Positions 35,303 through 44,348 of a stretch of 64,000 nt of DNA are shown here, in pieces. The translations under genes were made by a program, and so were the position numbers. The notes under the pieces were generated by a model. It saw nothing but the letters and a program-made list of their open reading frames with translations, did not search any database and had not been told where the DNA came from. How positions within the stretch are numbered: the stretch's first letter is position 1; every line of letters begins with the position of its first letter. This stretch comes from Nannochloris sp. 'desiccata' (Eukaryota; Chlorophyta; Trebouxiophyceae; Chlorellales; Chlorellaceae), in the NCBI GenBank assembly GCA_019044685.2, contig JAGTXX020000009.1, forward strand, positions 1,302,001-1,366,000, given 5' to 3'.

Positions 35303-37969
35303 TTACTCTGTCCAAGCCTCAGCAGCACCGCCTTCTCTACGAATAGCATGCCTCAAAGCGGCCAAATCACTCAAAGTTAAGCTTCGCTCTAATTCCATCA
35401 ACTGACCGAGCAAGGTGCTCGAAGAGGCATCCACAACAATGCCAACGTCAGCAGCAGCAGCAGGAGGGCTCGGAGGAACTTCTTCTCCCTCCTTGGTAGC
35501 AACGACACTTCCGCTGGCACTTCGTGCTACAACAGCATCAGATAAGCTCACCAACTTCTGTGCAGCCACATTAACCAAAGGGCTTAGCTCAGCTTTGCCA
35601 GAGAACAAGGCATTAGGATTGAAGACAAACCCATCATCTTCTTTGATACTGCCTCTCTTTTGCATTTCAGCTGACGTCGCCACTGCGTTGCTGTCGCTCT
35701 GATTACTATTTTTCACTCCACCTTCTTCTACGAAAGACTCTTCCATAGGCACGAAAGATTTCGTAGGTTTTTTTGCTTCCTCTACTCGAGCCAGATCCAC
35801 GCTCATGCCTAGTGCCAGCCTTTCAAGCATCTGATAAAACCCGGGGCTGCGAGGCGGGACAGGGATCGAAGTGGCCGCTAAATTATTGTTATCAGGAACG
35901 ATAAGGGAATTAACAGCAGAAATATTAGGATATTGCTGTTGAATCTTCTTTAAGACAGCTCGAGTGCCTGCAGCAGGAAGGTGGTACCCATCAGCACCGA
36001 GTGCACCGGCAGCGATGTTGACTGCCTCTTCTTTACCTACCCGTCCTTGCTCGGTTATTTCATCATTAGAAGGGTGGGTTTGAGCGCTACGGGGACGCTT
36101 TACTTGCATTACTTCATCGCTCTTTATACTAGAACCACGGCTAGGATTGTGATTTAACATAGATCCCTCTTTTCTTTTCGCTGCACGTGGGTGCAGATTT
36201 GCCAAGTGTGCCATTTCCCGTTTTCTTCTATTTTCCAAAAGGCGCTGGGTAGCCTCGCTACGTGCTGAAGAGGCTTTTGTCATGCGGGGCTTGATAGTGG
36301 GTTGACGTAAAGGGCTTACAGCTCTGGAAGCAGGGGCAGACTGAACCTGTGGGCGATGATATTGTTGCTGCTGCTCTTGAAGTGAAGGGATTGGAGCAGC
36401 CGAAGCCCCGACAGGTGCTACTTGAGCAGCAGCAATCTGCTGCTGTCGAGGTGACTTACTGTTAACTACTACTCCACCTCGCTTCTGGGGGGATACAGGG
36501 GCGCTACGAATATCTTGATAGTACCCACCTTGCTGCTGCTGCTGCTGGAGGTGGTGGTGACTTTTAAAGTAACTGTTGTTGTTTTTTGGATCCATCAGTG
36601 CAGCCAAAGTGACTTGAGTCTGCTTGGCACCACCATTTGAAGGTTTTCTTTGGCCCATTTGACCAGCCTGAGGAGGTAAAGGCACAGACAACGCTTGAAT
36701 CAAAGCAGATTGCAACTCCTGTGCATGGGCTTCCTCTGTGCCTCTAATTTCAGACGACTGCCGCTGCAGCTGAGACGGTTGCTGCTGCTGCTGCTGCAAT
36801 TGTTCTGGCATCATACCAGGAACCTGTTCTTCTTGGTGACGTTTTTGTACTAAGGGGCGTCCATCCGCTCCTGCTACAGGAGTCCGACGATACATCGCTG
36901 CCCCCGGTGTTACCAAACCACCTTCATGATCACTTAATTCTGCTTCCAAAGACTCAAAAGAAGCCTCTGAATGCAGTTCTTCATGTTGAGGGGTACTAGC
37001 ATTTAAGTGGTCGCCTTGAGTGATCCAAGTGTCGCGATTTCTAGGAGGAAAGGCAAGATTTCCAGCAATAGTGCCAAATTGAGGGGTGGGAGGAGTACCG
37101 CCACTGCTCAAAGGCTGCTGCTGCTCAGAAAGGGCAATTGCTGTAGCAGAGTTGATACCATGGCCACTGGCATGAACACCACGGCTATAACCCTGTGCAC
37201 CATCAGCAAGTGCTGCTGCAGCAAGCCCTGGCTTCAAAGATGCTAAACTCTGCCTAAGGGGTGCCATTTCAGAGGTTAGTTTAAGCGTAGGTGGAGTGAC
37301 TTTAGCGCTAAGTGGACGAGGACGCGTAGGAGTACGAATTAAAAATGGAGAAGGCGGGCCATGACCTCCACCTCCTCGGGTTTGCCGAGGTGCAAAGCAA
37401 GAAAAGGAAAAGAGCTTGGCAAAGAAGCCTTTCTGCTTTCTGTGAGGGAAGGGGACACCATAGCCAGGTTCATCGAGCTCGCAATGCATGTTACGGCGCT
37501 TAGCAGTCAGGAATAGAGGGGTCAAAGCCTGCTCTTGCTGCTGTGGTTGTTGTTGGCTGGCGCGAGCGTTGGCTAGTGCTGGCAAGGCGACGATGCGAGG
37601 ACCTAGTTGTTGAGAAGGGACAGGGGTATGCAGCATATTAGCCACGCTTTTAGTAATAGCAGCGTCTATTTCACGACCTATAGTGTCTTGAGAATCCGTA
37701 GGGGATGGGGGTCGGAAGGCAGGGATAGTAGTTCTAGAAGAAGGTTTCGAGTTCTGTTGAGCAGCATGGCGACCAGCTGGAATGAGCTGCTGTTTAGGAG
37801 GACCCTGCTTTTTGGATGGCTGAGGACGAGGTGCTGGGGCTGGTACCTTTTTCTTCTTGGATGGAGAGGTTGCTACGGTGTGTATAATATCAGCACGCTG
37901 CTGTTTTAGAGCTGCTTGAGAGGCTAATGCTTGCTCGAGCTCTCGCAGCAGTTGCTGATTGTTCGCCAT
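35303..37969 (-). CDS. Gln-rich orphan protein
   Basis: I do not recognise this 888-residue protein. It starts MANNQQLLRELEQALASQAAL, likely a short coiled coil. Much of it is disordered, with several Gln runs encoded by CAG/CTG tracts, and Ser/Pro-rich basic stretches such as RPRPLSAKVTPPTLKL and QKRGGVVVNSKSPRQQQ. A more ordered basic helix is SSARSEATQRLLENRRKRE. The C-terminus (TLLGQLMELERSLTLSDLA, then ALRHAIRREGG) is helical. An acceptor-like site just upstream (exon edge 37981) reads in frame, so an upstream exon may exist and the true N-terminus may be longer. Nuclear or scaffolding roles are possible but unsupported. Confidence 0.65.
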   Translation of the reverse strand: MANNQQLLRELEQALASQAALKQQRADIIHTVATSPSKKKKVPAPAPRPQPSKKQGPPKQQLIPAGRHAAQQNSKPSSRTTIPAFRPPSPTDSQDTIGREIDAAITKSVANMLHTPVPSQQLGPRIVALPALANARASQQQPQQQEQALTPLFLTAKRRNMHCELDEPGYGVPFPHRKQKGFFAKLFSFSCFAPRQTRGGGGHGPPSPFLIRTPTRPRPLSAKVTPPTLKLTSEMAPLRQSLASLKPGLAAAALADGAQGYSRGVHASGHGINSATAIALSEQQQPLSSGGTPPTPQFGTIAGNLAFPPRNRDTWITQGDHLNASTPQHEELHSEASFESLEAELSDHEGGLVTPGAAMYRRTPVAGADGRPLVQKRHQEEQVPGMMPEQLQQQQQQPSQLQRQSSEIRGTEEAHAQELQSALIQALSVPLPPQAGQMGQRKPSNGGAKQTQVTLAALMDPKNNNSYFKSHHHLQQQQQQGGYYQDIRSAPVSPQKRGGVVVNSKSPRQQQIAAAQVAPVGASAAPIPSLQEQQQQYHRPQVQSAPASRAVSPLRQPTIKPRMTKASSARSEATQRLLENRRKREMAHLANLHPRAAKRKEGSMLNHNPSRGSSIKSDEVMQVKRPRSAQTHPSNDEITEQGRVGKEEAVNIAAGALGADGYHLPAAGTRAVLKKIQQQYPNISAVNSLIVPDNNNLAATSIPVPPRSPGFYQMLERLALGMSVDLARVEEAKKPTKSFVPMEESFVEEGGVKNSNQSDSNAVATSAEMQKRGSIKEDDGFVFNPNALFSGKAELSPLVNVAAQKLVSLSDAVVARSASGSVVATKEGEEVPPSPPAAAADVGIVVDASSSTLLGQLMELERSLTLSDLAALRHAIRREGGAAEAWTE

Positions 37970-38968
37970 AGCTAATCGAGCCTGCAGGGGAAATCATAAT
38001 GAATCACATAATATTTTGGGTTTAGTGTTGCGAAAATGGGAGCTTAAGGTGCCTGAAAGCAGTGTATTATGCTCTTTCAACGCAGATTGCTGTCTCTCAT
38101 GCAACATCTTGTCGCACCTCCAATGTTGGAGCTAATAGATCTAAAAAGATCTTGAATAATTACTAAATATTTTACTATGCTCTAATATCTTGGTGCGGGT
38201 GAATATGAAGTCGTCTTGCACTCTTGGGTGGTGAATGGCGAACCCAACTAACTGCAATTGAATTGACGACGTGGACACGGTTCGGGCTTGAGCCTTCTAA
38301 TAAATTTACCTATATCTTAATACTTTGAAAATGTACTCTATTTACTTGTTTGTCTGAATTATAGCTGTTGCTTTGAAGGGAATACTTTCTACAGCCAGTC
38401 TCGGCCCGAAGAGTCTGAGAGACCACTGCTGGCAGCGTCGCTGGCAAGACGAGCCGGGGTATATTGTTATTCAGGAGGAAGAGTACAGTAAATGGGTTTC
38501 ATTGATATAATATAGTTACATATTGTGGCGCTCACAGAGCAATGTGTGTAGGAAAAGAGCGGGGAAAGACTGTCCGCCCGGCTGCCGCCATGGTTACCAC
38601 TGCCGCGGGTGGTAGAGCATGTGGCTTGAACCCAACTATGTACATAGACTTACAGCATAGAGAAGAAACATATCGTCTCATGCACTAGGGGGTTGTCATT
38701 AAATAGAAGGATCCACCCCTCAGCTAAAGAAAAGCTGGGCATGGTTCTAAAAACCAAAGCTGTACCGCCTGTTGGCGACTTGTACATCGATATGGCAATG
38801 CCGGCTGTGAGAAGAACTCTTTACTCGCTTCTTCAGACAATGGTGGGCCCCTTTCAAATTTAGTTTAAGTAAGTAGGCATAAGATTGAGCACAGCTGTTG
38901 TCCTCTTAGCTCTGCTGCTTCGCCTGGGACTCATTATAATCTTCGAAAATCTTTCTGCAGGAAACAAG
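37970..38968. promoter_or_regulatory. Divergent region upstream of eL37
   Basis: About 1 kb between the leftward Gln-rich gene and the eL37 start. It must contain 5' parts of both genes. The tctgcag eight bases before the eL37 ATG looks like the acceptor of an intron in the 5' UTR. No other coding exon could be supported. Confidence 0.4.
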
Positions 38969-39766
38969 ATGGGAAAGTGCGGAAAGGGAACAGGAAGCTT
39001 TGGTAAGAACGCATTTTAACTATTCTGGAGCTGCGTTGGATGGATTAACGCAATAGAGCTTCGAATTTTCAGCCTTGATGTGGAATTTTGCTTGAATCCT
39101 TAATTTTTACTTTGAAAGAGATATTTGATGCCCCTCGCTTACTGATTGATTCCATTTATAATTTATATAGGTCTTCGCCACACCAAGTCGCACACTCTGT
39201 GCCGTAGGTGCGGTCACCGCTCATTCCATAACCAGAAGAGCACTTGCTCTCATTGCGGCTACCCTGCATCTAAGATCAGGAAGTGTAAGTTTTTGATGAT
39301 TTTACTGGAAGTAACGGGTAATTAATGCCCCGGGGATGGCTGGAATTGAGAATAGAGATAGCCCAGCAGCATTTACATTTATTTATTTAATGTTCAGCCA
39401 AACTTATAATATTGCGTGGTGTGGCGCTGTGCTTGAGGAGTACAAACGTATATATAGGGTTTCGTAATTAGGGAAACGCCATCTTTATCGATTAAATTCT
39501 CACCATCCTTTCTGATGTTTTTGATTTCCCGCAGACAACTGGAGTGTGAAGGCTATCCGCAGAAAGACTACCGGTACTGGCCGCATGCGTCACATTAAGG
39601 AGGTCCAGCGCCGTTTCAGGAATGGATTCCAGGAGGGTAAGTAGCGTTTAGAGCTTTGCTGTCGATTAATTGAACAACAATAATTTAACACGTGTTTAGT
39701 CTTTTCACCCTTTTTTTTCTTGCTTTGTTTGGATTTGCAGGCCAGGCCAAGAAGGCGTCAGCATAA
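38969..39766 (+). CDS. Cytosolic ribosomal protein eL37
   Basis: Large-subunit ribosomal protein eL37, 91 residues, a zinc-binding protein that contacts 5.8S/25S rRNA. Four exons: 38969-39002, 39171-39284, 39535-39636 and 39741-39766, all GT-AG with matching phases. Family landmarks are [20 protein letters not shown], the four zinc cysteines (CRRC and CSHC), [20 protein letters not shown] and the short basic C-terminus. The N-terminus has a few extra residues (MGKCGKGTG) compared with the usual MTKGT. Because every exon is short, no long open frame covers it. Confidence 0.95.
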
Positions 39767-40067
39767 ATGACAGTGCTTTAAATCTTTCCTAGAATGTAAC
39801 AATAGATTAATAGTTCGTTAAATTATAGCAGGAGCGGCGCGAGAATCTAAGGGGCCCCAAAAGCGAGGAGAGTTGAGAAAATTTACATGCAATGTTGGGT
39901 TGCAATCGAGTAATAGAATAACATTGAGAACTGGGTCTGTTGGCCCACCTAGTCGGTAAATTGCCTTCTGTGTAGGAAAAAGCAAGTCAGCACTTCCAGC
40001 GCTCCAAAAACAAAGACAAAAGCTCTAATTCCATCCTTCGGGCACATTTTACCGTATTCTTTCCAAA

Positions 40068-40936
40068 ATGATACTCAGAACTATAATCTCAATCATTTCA
40101 CTAGCGGCCCTTGGGTACTGGTTAATAAATGATCACAACCAGCGATCGAGAGGAAACGATCTCAAAACCTTCACTTGCCAAGGTATCAACCGGTTCTCTA
40201 TTATTTCGCATTGACTTTTCTGAAACATTCTCTTTGGGTTTTAAACTCCGATACTATTTTTTCCAAAATTTATTCAGATTGCCGTCGTGCCGCAGATCAA
40301 GTAATCACAAAACTATCTGCAGCATCCACAGTTCAAACAGATCAGCTCTCAGGGTATGTATAGTACATAGTCTACATTAAGCCCGAAAATACCTTTCTTT
40401 TCTTATCAGAAAAATTTACTAAATTTTCTTCCCTCAAAATGTTTGACAGACCGGGGCGGAGATTAAACTTACCTTTAAGTGAAGACCAGATTGTGGACTC
40501 TTTAGACTCTGCTTGTGATGCATTTACAAGCTTAGACAAACATGGATCATGCCAAAGGTAAAACGAGAAAGTATCATGTTAATTACGCCTATATACAATA
40601 ATCAGATTTACTTTAAAAGTCGTGGTGGCAGTGTTGTCGTCATTCCAGATTTCATAGTCTCAGAAATATTAAGCCCGCCGTTTTTTTTCTTGGACGGTGA
40701 AAATCAGCCGAGCGCGATTAAGTATTGTCCCATAGATTCCCACGCTGTCCTGTACTGTGAAATAGCATCACTAATCTTTATTTTTCTTCTTCTACAGGCA
40801 ACTCTCTCCCTTCAGGGCAGCGTTAGAGGAGAGTCTCTTTCAACAAGAAGAATATAAGAAATATGATATAACCATGTGTTCTGACATATTGAATCTATGT
40901 GATCCTCATGAAGTAACAAGCCCTGGAGAATTGTAA
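40068..40936 (+). CDS. Small six-cysteine secretory protein, Canopy/saposin-like
   Basis: Four-exon gene: 40068-40182, 40278-40353, 40450-40557 and 40798-40936, giving 145 residues with consistent phases and a clean stop. The N-terminus MILRTIISIISLAALGYWL is a signal peptide or anchor. Six cysteines follow: CQDC, then ACDAF, GSCQR, and finally a pair in MCSDILNLC. This spacing within an all-helical acidic chain resembles Canopy (DUF3456)/saposin-like domains, ER proteins that assist receptor folding in animals. The family call is tentative. The gene structure is well supported because all four exons maintain one frame. Confidence 0.7.
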
Positions 40937-41039
40937 AGCTGGCTGATCAAAGAACTTGTAACAAATGACGGTTTGTCTTTAAGAAAGGGTAGGTGATTGC
41001 GGATAGGTGGATGTTATAATCCACTTTAAGATTTTTATT

Positions 41040-42476
41040 TTATTTCAAATTTTTATAAGCAGCGATAGCTTCAGCGACTAAACGCCTCCTCTCTTCTTCT
41101 ATCGCCCTCTGCTCGTCTTCGTGTGTCTTTTCTAGGTCACTTTGAGTTGCAGCTCTAACTTTCTTGGCCGCTATCTGTGCTGCTAACTGGGTAGATATTC
41201 TCACAGCTTCCGCACGCTGAGCCTGCTTTGAGGCCGCCTTTTGTGCACCACTTTCCAACGCAATTTCACCCATTCTTCTTCTAATATTCATGTCTTCCAC
41301 AGTTAATGCTTGCTTTTTCACTCGCTCTACTTCAATGAGAGCTTGATTTACTTTTAAAATCGCGTGTGCCTGTTGTTGTCGCCTGAGGGTTTGCTCTTTG
41401 GCTGACTCGGCATGTTTTTGAGCTTCCTGAGCGAGTCGGAGTCTTTCTGATCGTTTCTCGGCCTCTATTCTAGTATTGCGATCTTCACTTTTAGCTGTTA
41501 AATTAATTAACTCTCTCTCAGCATCCTCTCGCAGCTTAATTTTAGCACTTGAATGCTTTGCCGTCTCCTGTTGTTGTTGCAGTTTGATATCAGTTACCAA
41601 ACGTTTCTCAGCTTTTGCTTCCGCCATAGCACGCTTTGAAGCTTGTTTTGTTTGCCATTCACGCGTAATCTCTGCACTTTTCAAAAACTCGCGCTGAATT
41701 TCCATTTTTTCTTGCTCTTCTCGAACAGCAGCAGCCTCCTCCCGATCCCACTGCTGCCGCAGTGCTGCCTCCATTGCAGCATTTTCAGATCTTTCCTCAG
41801 CCTTCCTGCGCTGAGATTCTTTTATTTGTAACTTTAAGTCACTAAGCTCGTTTTTCTGTGTATGCTTTTTGTCCTCCCTTGACAGGACTGTAGTCAACCC
41901 TCCTGGAAGAATACACGAGCTTGTGCTCTTTGGGTCGTTGGCACTCTTCGCTTTTTGAATAAGAATAAGCTTTTCTTTTTGATGCTGCTCCCACTCCGCT
42001 GCTAGTTCCTTGTCACGCAATTTTCTAATGCATTCCCTCACCTCAGGGTCGCGGTTTTTTAATACTGTCAACTTATGCTCCTGTACCTGGGCTTCTCTTC
42101 TACTATCTCGTTCTGCGGCAATGGTCGCCGCCTGCTGCAGCAAAGCTTCCCTCCGAACCGCTGCAAGTTGCTTTTCTGCTGCCTTAAGAGCTTGCTTCTC
42201 TTCAAGATCCTGCTTGAGAATATCAGCAACGGGGAGACTGCGAGTTGGTGGGCCTGGTGAAGCATTCTTGTCTTCTACCCAGGGCTCTTCTCGTAATGTG
42301 GAAGCAACCAGCTGGGCCTTGCCCTGTGAGGCCTCTTCCCACTGCGCTCTACATTTGTCAGCCCTTGATTGACTAGTATATTCTTTTAGGCCCTGGTCAG
42401 AGGACTCTCTTTTCTGGTTGCGATGAATTTGTAACAGTCCCTCGGCCGTTGCTCTCGGCTCCCAGTCAAACCTCAT
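41040..42476 (-). CDS. TPH-domain coiled-coil protein, probably ciliary
   Basis: Unspliced 478-residue protein made almost entirely of charged helices rich in Lys, Glu, Arg, Gln and Ala. The trichohyalin/plectin homology (TPH) character is clear: long runs such as LRLAQEAQKHAESAKEQTL and RKAEERSENAAMEAALRQQ. TPH proteins include inner proteins of axonemal doublet microtubules and basal-body components (for example the CFAP53, MNS1 and CFAP210 types). I cannot say which. It ends IEEERRRLVAEAIAAYKNLK. Its presence suggests the organism builds flagella at some stage. It is divergent from the small membrane-protein gene at 42763. Confidence 0.72.
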   Translation of the reverse strand: MRFDWEPRATAEGLLQIHRNQKRESSDQGLKEYTSQSRADKCRAQWEEASQGKAQLVASTLREEPWVEDKNASPGPPTRSLPVADILKQDLEEKQALKAAEKQLAAVRREALLQQAATIAAERDSRREAQVQEHKLTVLKNRDPEVRECIRKLRDKELAAEWEQHQKEKLILIQKAKSANDPKSTSSCILPGGLTTVLSREDKKHTQKNELSDLKLQIKESQRRKAEERSENAAMEAALRQQWDREEAAAVREEQEKMEIQREFLKSAEITREWQTKQASKRAMAEAKAEKRLVTDIKLQQQQETAKHSSAKIKLREDAERELINLTAKSEDRNTRIEAEKRSERLRLAQEAQKHAESAKEQTLRRQQQAHAILKVNQALIEVERVKKQALTVEDMNIRRRMGEIALESGAQKAASKQAQRAEAVRISTQLAAQIAAKKVRAATQSDLEKTHEDEQRAIEEERRRLVAEAIAAYKNLK

Positions 42477-42762
42477 TGTTTTGCTTACTCAACCAGCAAT
42501 TGGCTTGTGAATGATAACTGAATTTTTGAAATTAAATAGTCACGAGGTTGTTATTAGTCTAGGGTGAAATAGTTGAAGACGGAGTCAACTTGTAGAGGTG
42601 GTCAACCAAATTATAGAGGTGGGCGGCGGAAAGGAAAGAAAATCATTTTCAAAATAAATCAAAGCCCATTGCTCTGCATTGTTGCTGCTATTCCAAAATA
42701 TTAATAGTTTAGAAATATTAACACCATTTGCCTATATTTAGCAAATAATAACGGGATTCATC

Positions 42763-43047
42763 ATGGGTGCTGTGCAAAGGTTCATTATATTTGGAACAGG
42801 ATCGGTAGCCATGTTTGCTGTATTGAAATCGTTGGATGGATTGCTGTATTCTTATGACGAAAGGTAGGGAGAACGATGATTGTACGAAAGATCAGCTTGT
42901 CACAATGACGAAACTTTTGACTGTAAATGACCTCATTCTTTTCACTTCAATTGTAGGCGGCCTATGCGAGTCAGAGAAGAGACTCTGAGAAGACAAGTAG
43001 TAGCCGAAGAGCGGAAGAGGAAGCTTGAATTAGCAGCACAGTCTTGA
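42763..43047 (+). CDS. Small single-pass membrane protein (63 aa)
   Basis: Two exons, 42763-42863 and 42957-43047, join in an Arg codon to give 63 residues. The N-terminal half is a membrane helix (FIIFGTGSVAMFAVLKSL) preceded by MGAVQR. The C-terminal half is a highly charged helix (REETLRRQVVAEERKRKLE). The organisation resembles small mitochondrial inner-membrane assembly or respiratory-complex subunits, but I recognise no family. Consensus GTAGG donor and GTAG acceptor and phase agreement support the model. Confidence 0.6.
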
Positions 43048-43402
43048 AATACGAACTCATACTTAATTCACTTGTAACATAATGTAGATATTGAAAAACT
43101 TTGGTTTACCGCCACCGCCCTCAAGTCGGTGTTATTAAAAGAGCATACAAGCCCCGTTTATACAAAAGGATGCAATCTTGCATTATTTATGGAAGCTCTT
43201 TGTCTGTAGGTAATTCACATCTCTTTCGTTACATGAACCACAGCAACCTGCGCCTCACTGACTAGCAGCTGCGTGATCAACCGCCAGCAGCAAGAAAAAT
43301 AAAACCTCATTCAATTCCACACACACGCATTCCTCTTGTTCTAACTTCAAATTTTGTAAACAGACATTGCAATTGCATTATTTTAAGGCAAAAGCAACGG
43401 CA
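43048..43402. other. Intergenic region, no gene seen
   Basis: About 355 bp between two rightward genes. It includes a short possible stem (ccgccaccgccctcaagtcggtg) and the promoter region of the COQ10-like gene. No RNA gene recognised. Confidence 0.35.
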
Positions 43403-44197
43403 ATGCTGGCCGTGTTGCGCCGATCGTTTGCATCTCATCCTTTGTCCACGCAACAACTACAACTTCTCTCTGTGTCATTGCTTCCTTCCCTAAATCATGG
43501 ACTCTCATCTCAATTAGATGCCTCTTTGTCCAACCCTCTAACAAGCCCTCTCGCTTCTCTCCTCGCCTCTCAATCTCCCACCACCTACCACCAGCGATCA
43601 ATTTTCTCTCTACCTGGCTTTGAAGATGACCTAGCGAAGAAATACACTGAACGGAAACTTCTAGGCTATTCTCCTCAACAAATGTTTGATGTCGTAGCTT
43701 CTGTAGAACACTACAAAGACTTTGTTCCTTGGTGCCAAAAATCCACCGTTGTTCTCAAACAAGACGATAACACCTATTTGGAGGCAGAACTTGAAGTAGG
43801 GTTTCAAATATTCGTAGAGAAGTATCTTAGTAAAGTGAAATTACAACGGCCTACTATGATTTCTTCCCATGTCGGTGAATCGACGTTGTTTTCTCATTTA
43901 AGTAACTCTTGGAAATTTCAACCAGGGCCAACACCACAGTCGGTCTGGATGACATTCCACGTCGATTTTGCCTTTAAAAGCCCTTTATATCGACATGTAG
44001 CATCGCTATTCTTCGAGGAAGTAGTGGAGAAAATGATGGGTGCGTTTGAAGGGAGGTGTAGACAGCTGTATGGGCCTTCAAGTTTAGCTAAGAGTTACCA
44101 GCAGCAGCAAGAGCAGAGGCGGCGGCAGAGTGATGACGGAGAAGAAAAGCATAATGCTGCTGCTGCTGCTGCTGCTGGGCCACAGACACGAAGCTGA
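43403..44197 (+). CDS. COQ10: COQ10-like START-domain coenzyme Q-binding protein
   Basis: Mitochondrial polyketide-cyclase/START-fold protein needed for ubiquinone function, 264 residues, unspliced. The first 70 residues are Ser, Leu and Arg-rich (MLAVLRRSFASHPLSTQQ), a typical mitochondrial presequence. The core shows family blocks: YTERKLLGYSPQQMFDVV, VEHYKDFVPWCQKS, LEAELEVGFQIFVEKYLSKV, WKFQPGP and VDFAFKSPLYRHVASLFF. The C-terminal 35 residues are a Gln/Arg-rich and poly-Ala tail, the latter encoded by a GCT repeat (about 44156-44175), which orthologues generally lack. Confidence 0.92.
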   Translation: MLAVLRRSFASHPLSTQQLQLLSVSLLPSLNHGLSSQLDASLSNPLTSPLASLLASQSPTTYHQRSIFSLPGFEDDLAKKYTERKLLGYSPQQMFDVVASVEHYKDFVPWCQKSTVVLKQDDNTYLEAELEVGFQIFVEKYLSKVKLQRPTMISSHVGESTLFSHLSNSWKFQPGPTPQSVWMTFHVDFAFKSPLYRHVASLFFEEVVEKMMGAFEGRCRQLYGPSSLAKSYQQQQEQRRRQSDDGEEKHNAAAAAAAGPQTRS

Positions 44198-44348
44198 GAA
44201 TACTTTCTTTTATTTTTGATATTAACAAATTGTATCTTTTTTGTACCAGAATATGTATCCCTTATAAAGGTCATTTAAAATAGAAAGCACCACCTCAACT
44301 CAAAATAAAAATAAAACCAAACGGAGATGATGAAATAATAATAATCTC

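Noticed and set aside
38590..38650. tRNA-like string (ggtggtagagcatgtggc)
   Set aside because: No matching acceptor stem or T-arm GTTCRANYC sequence nearby.
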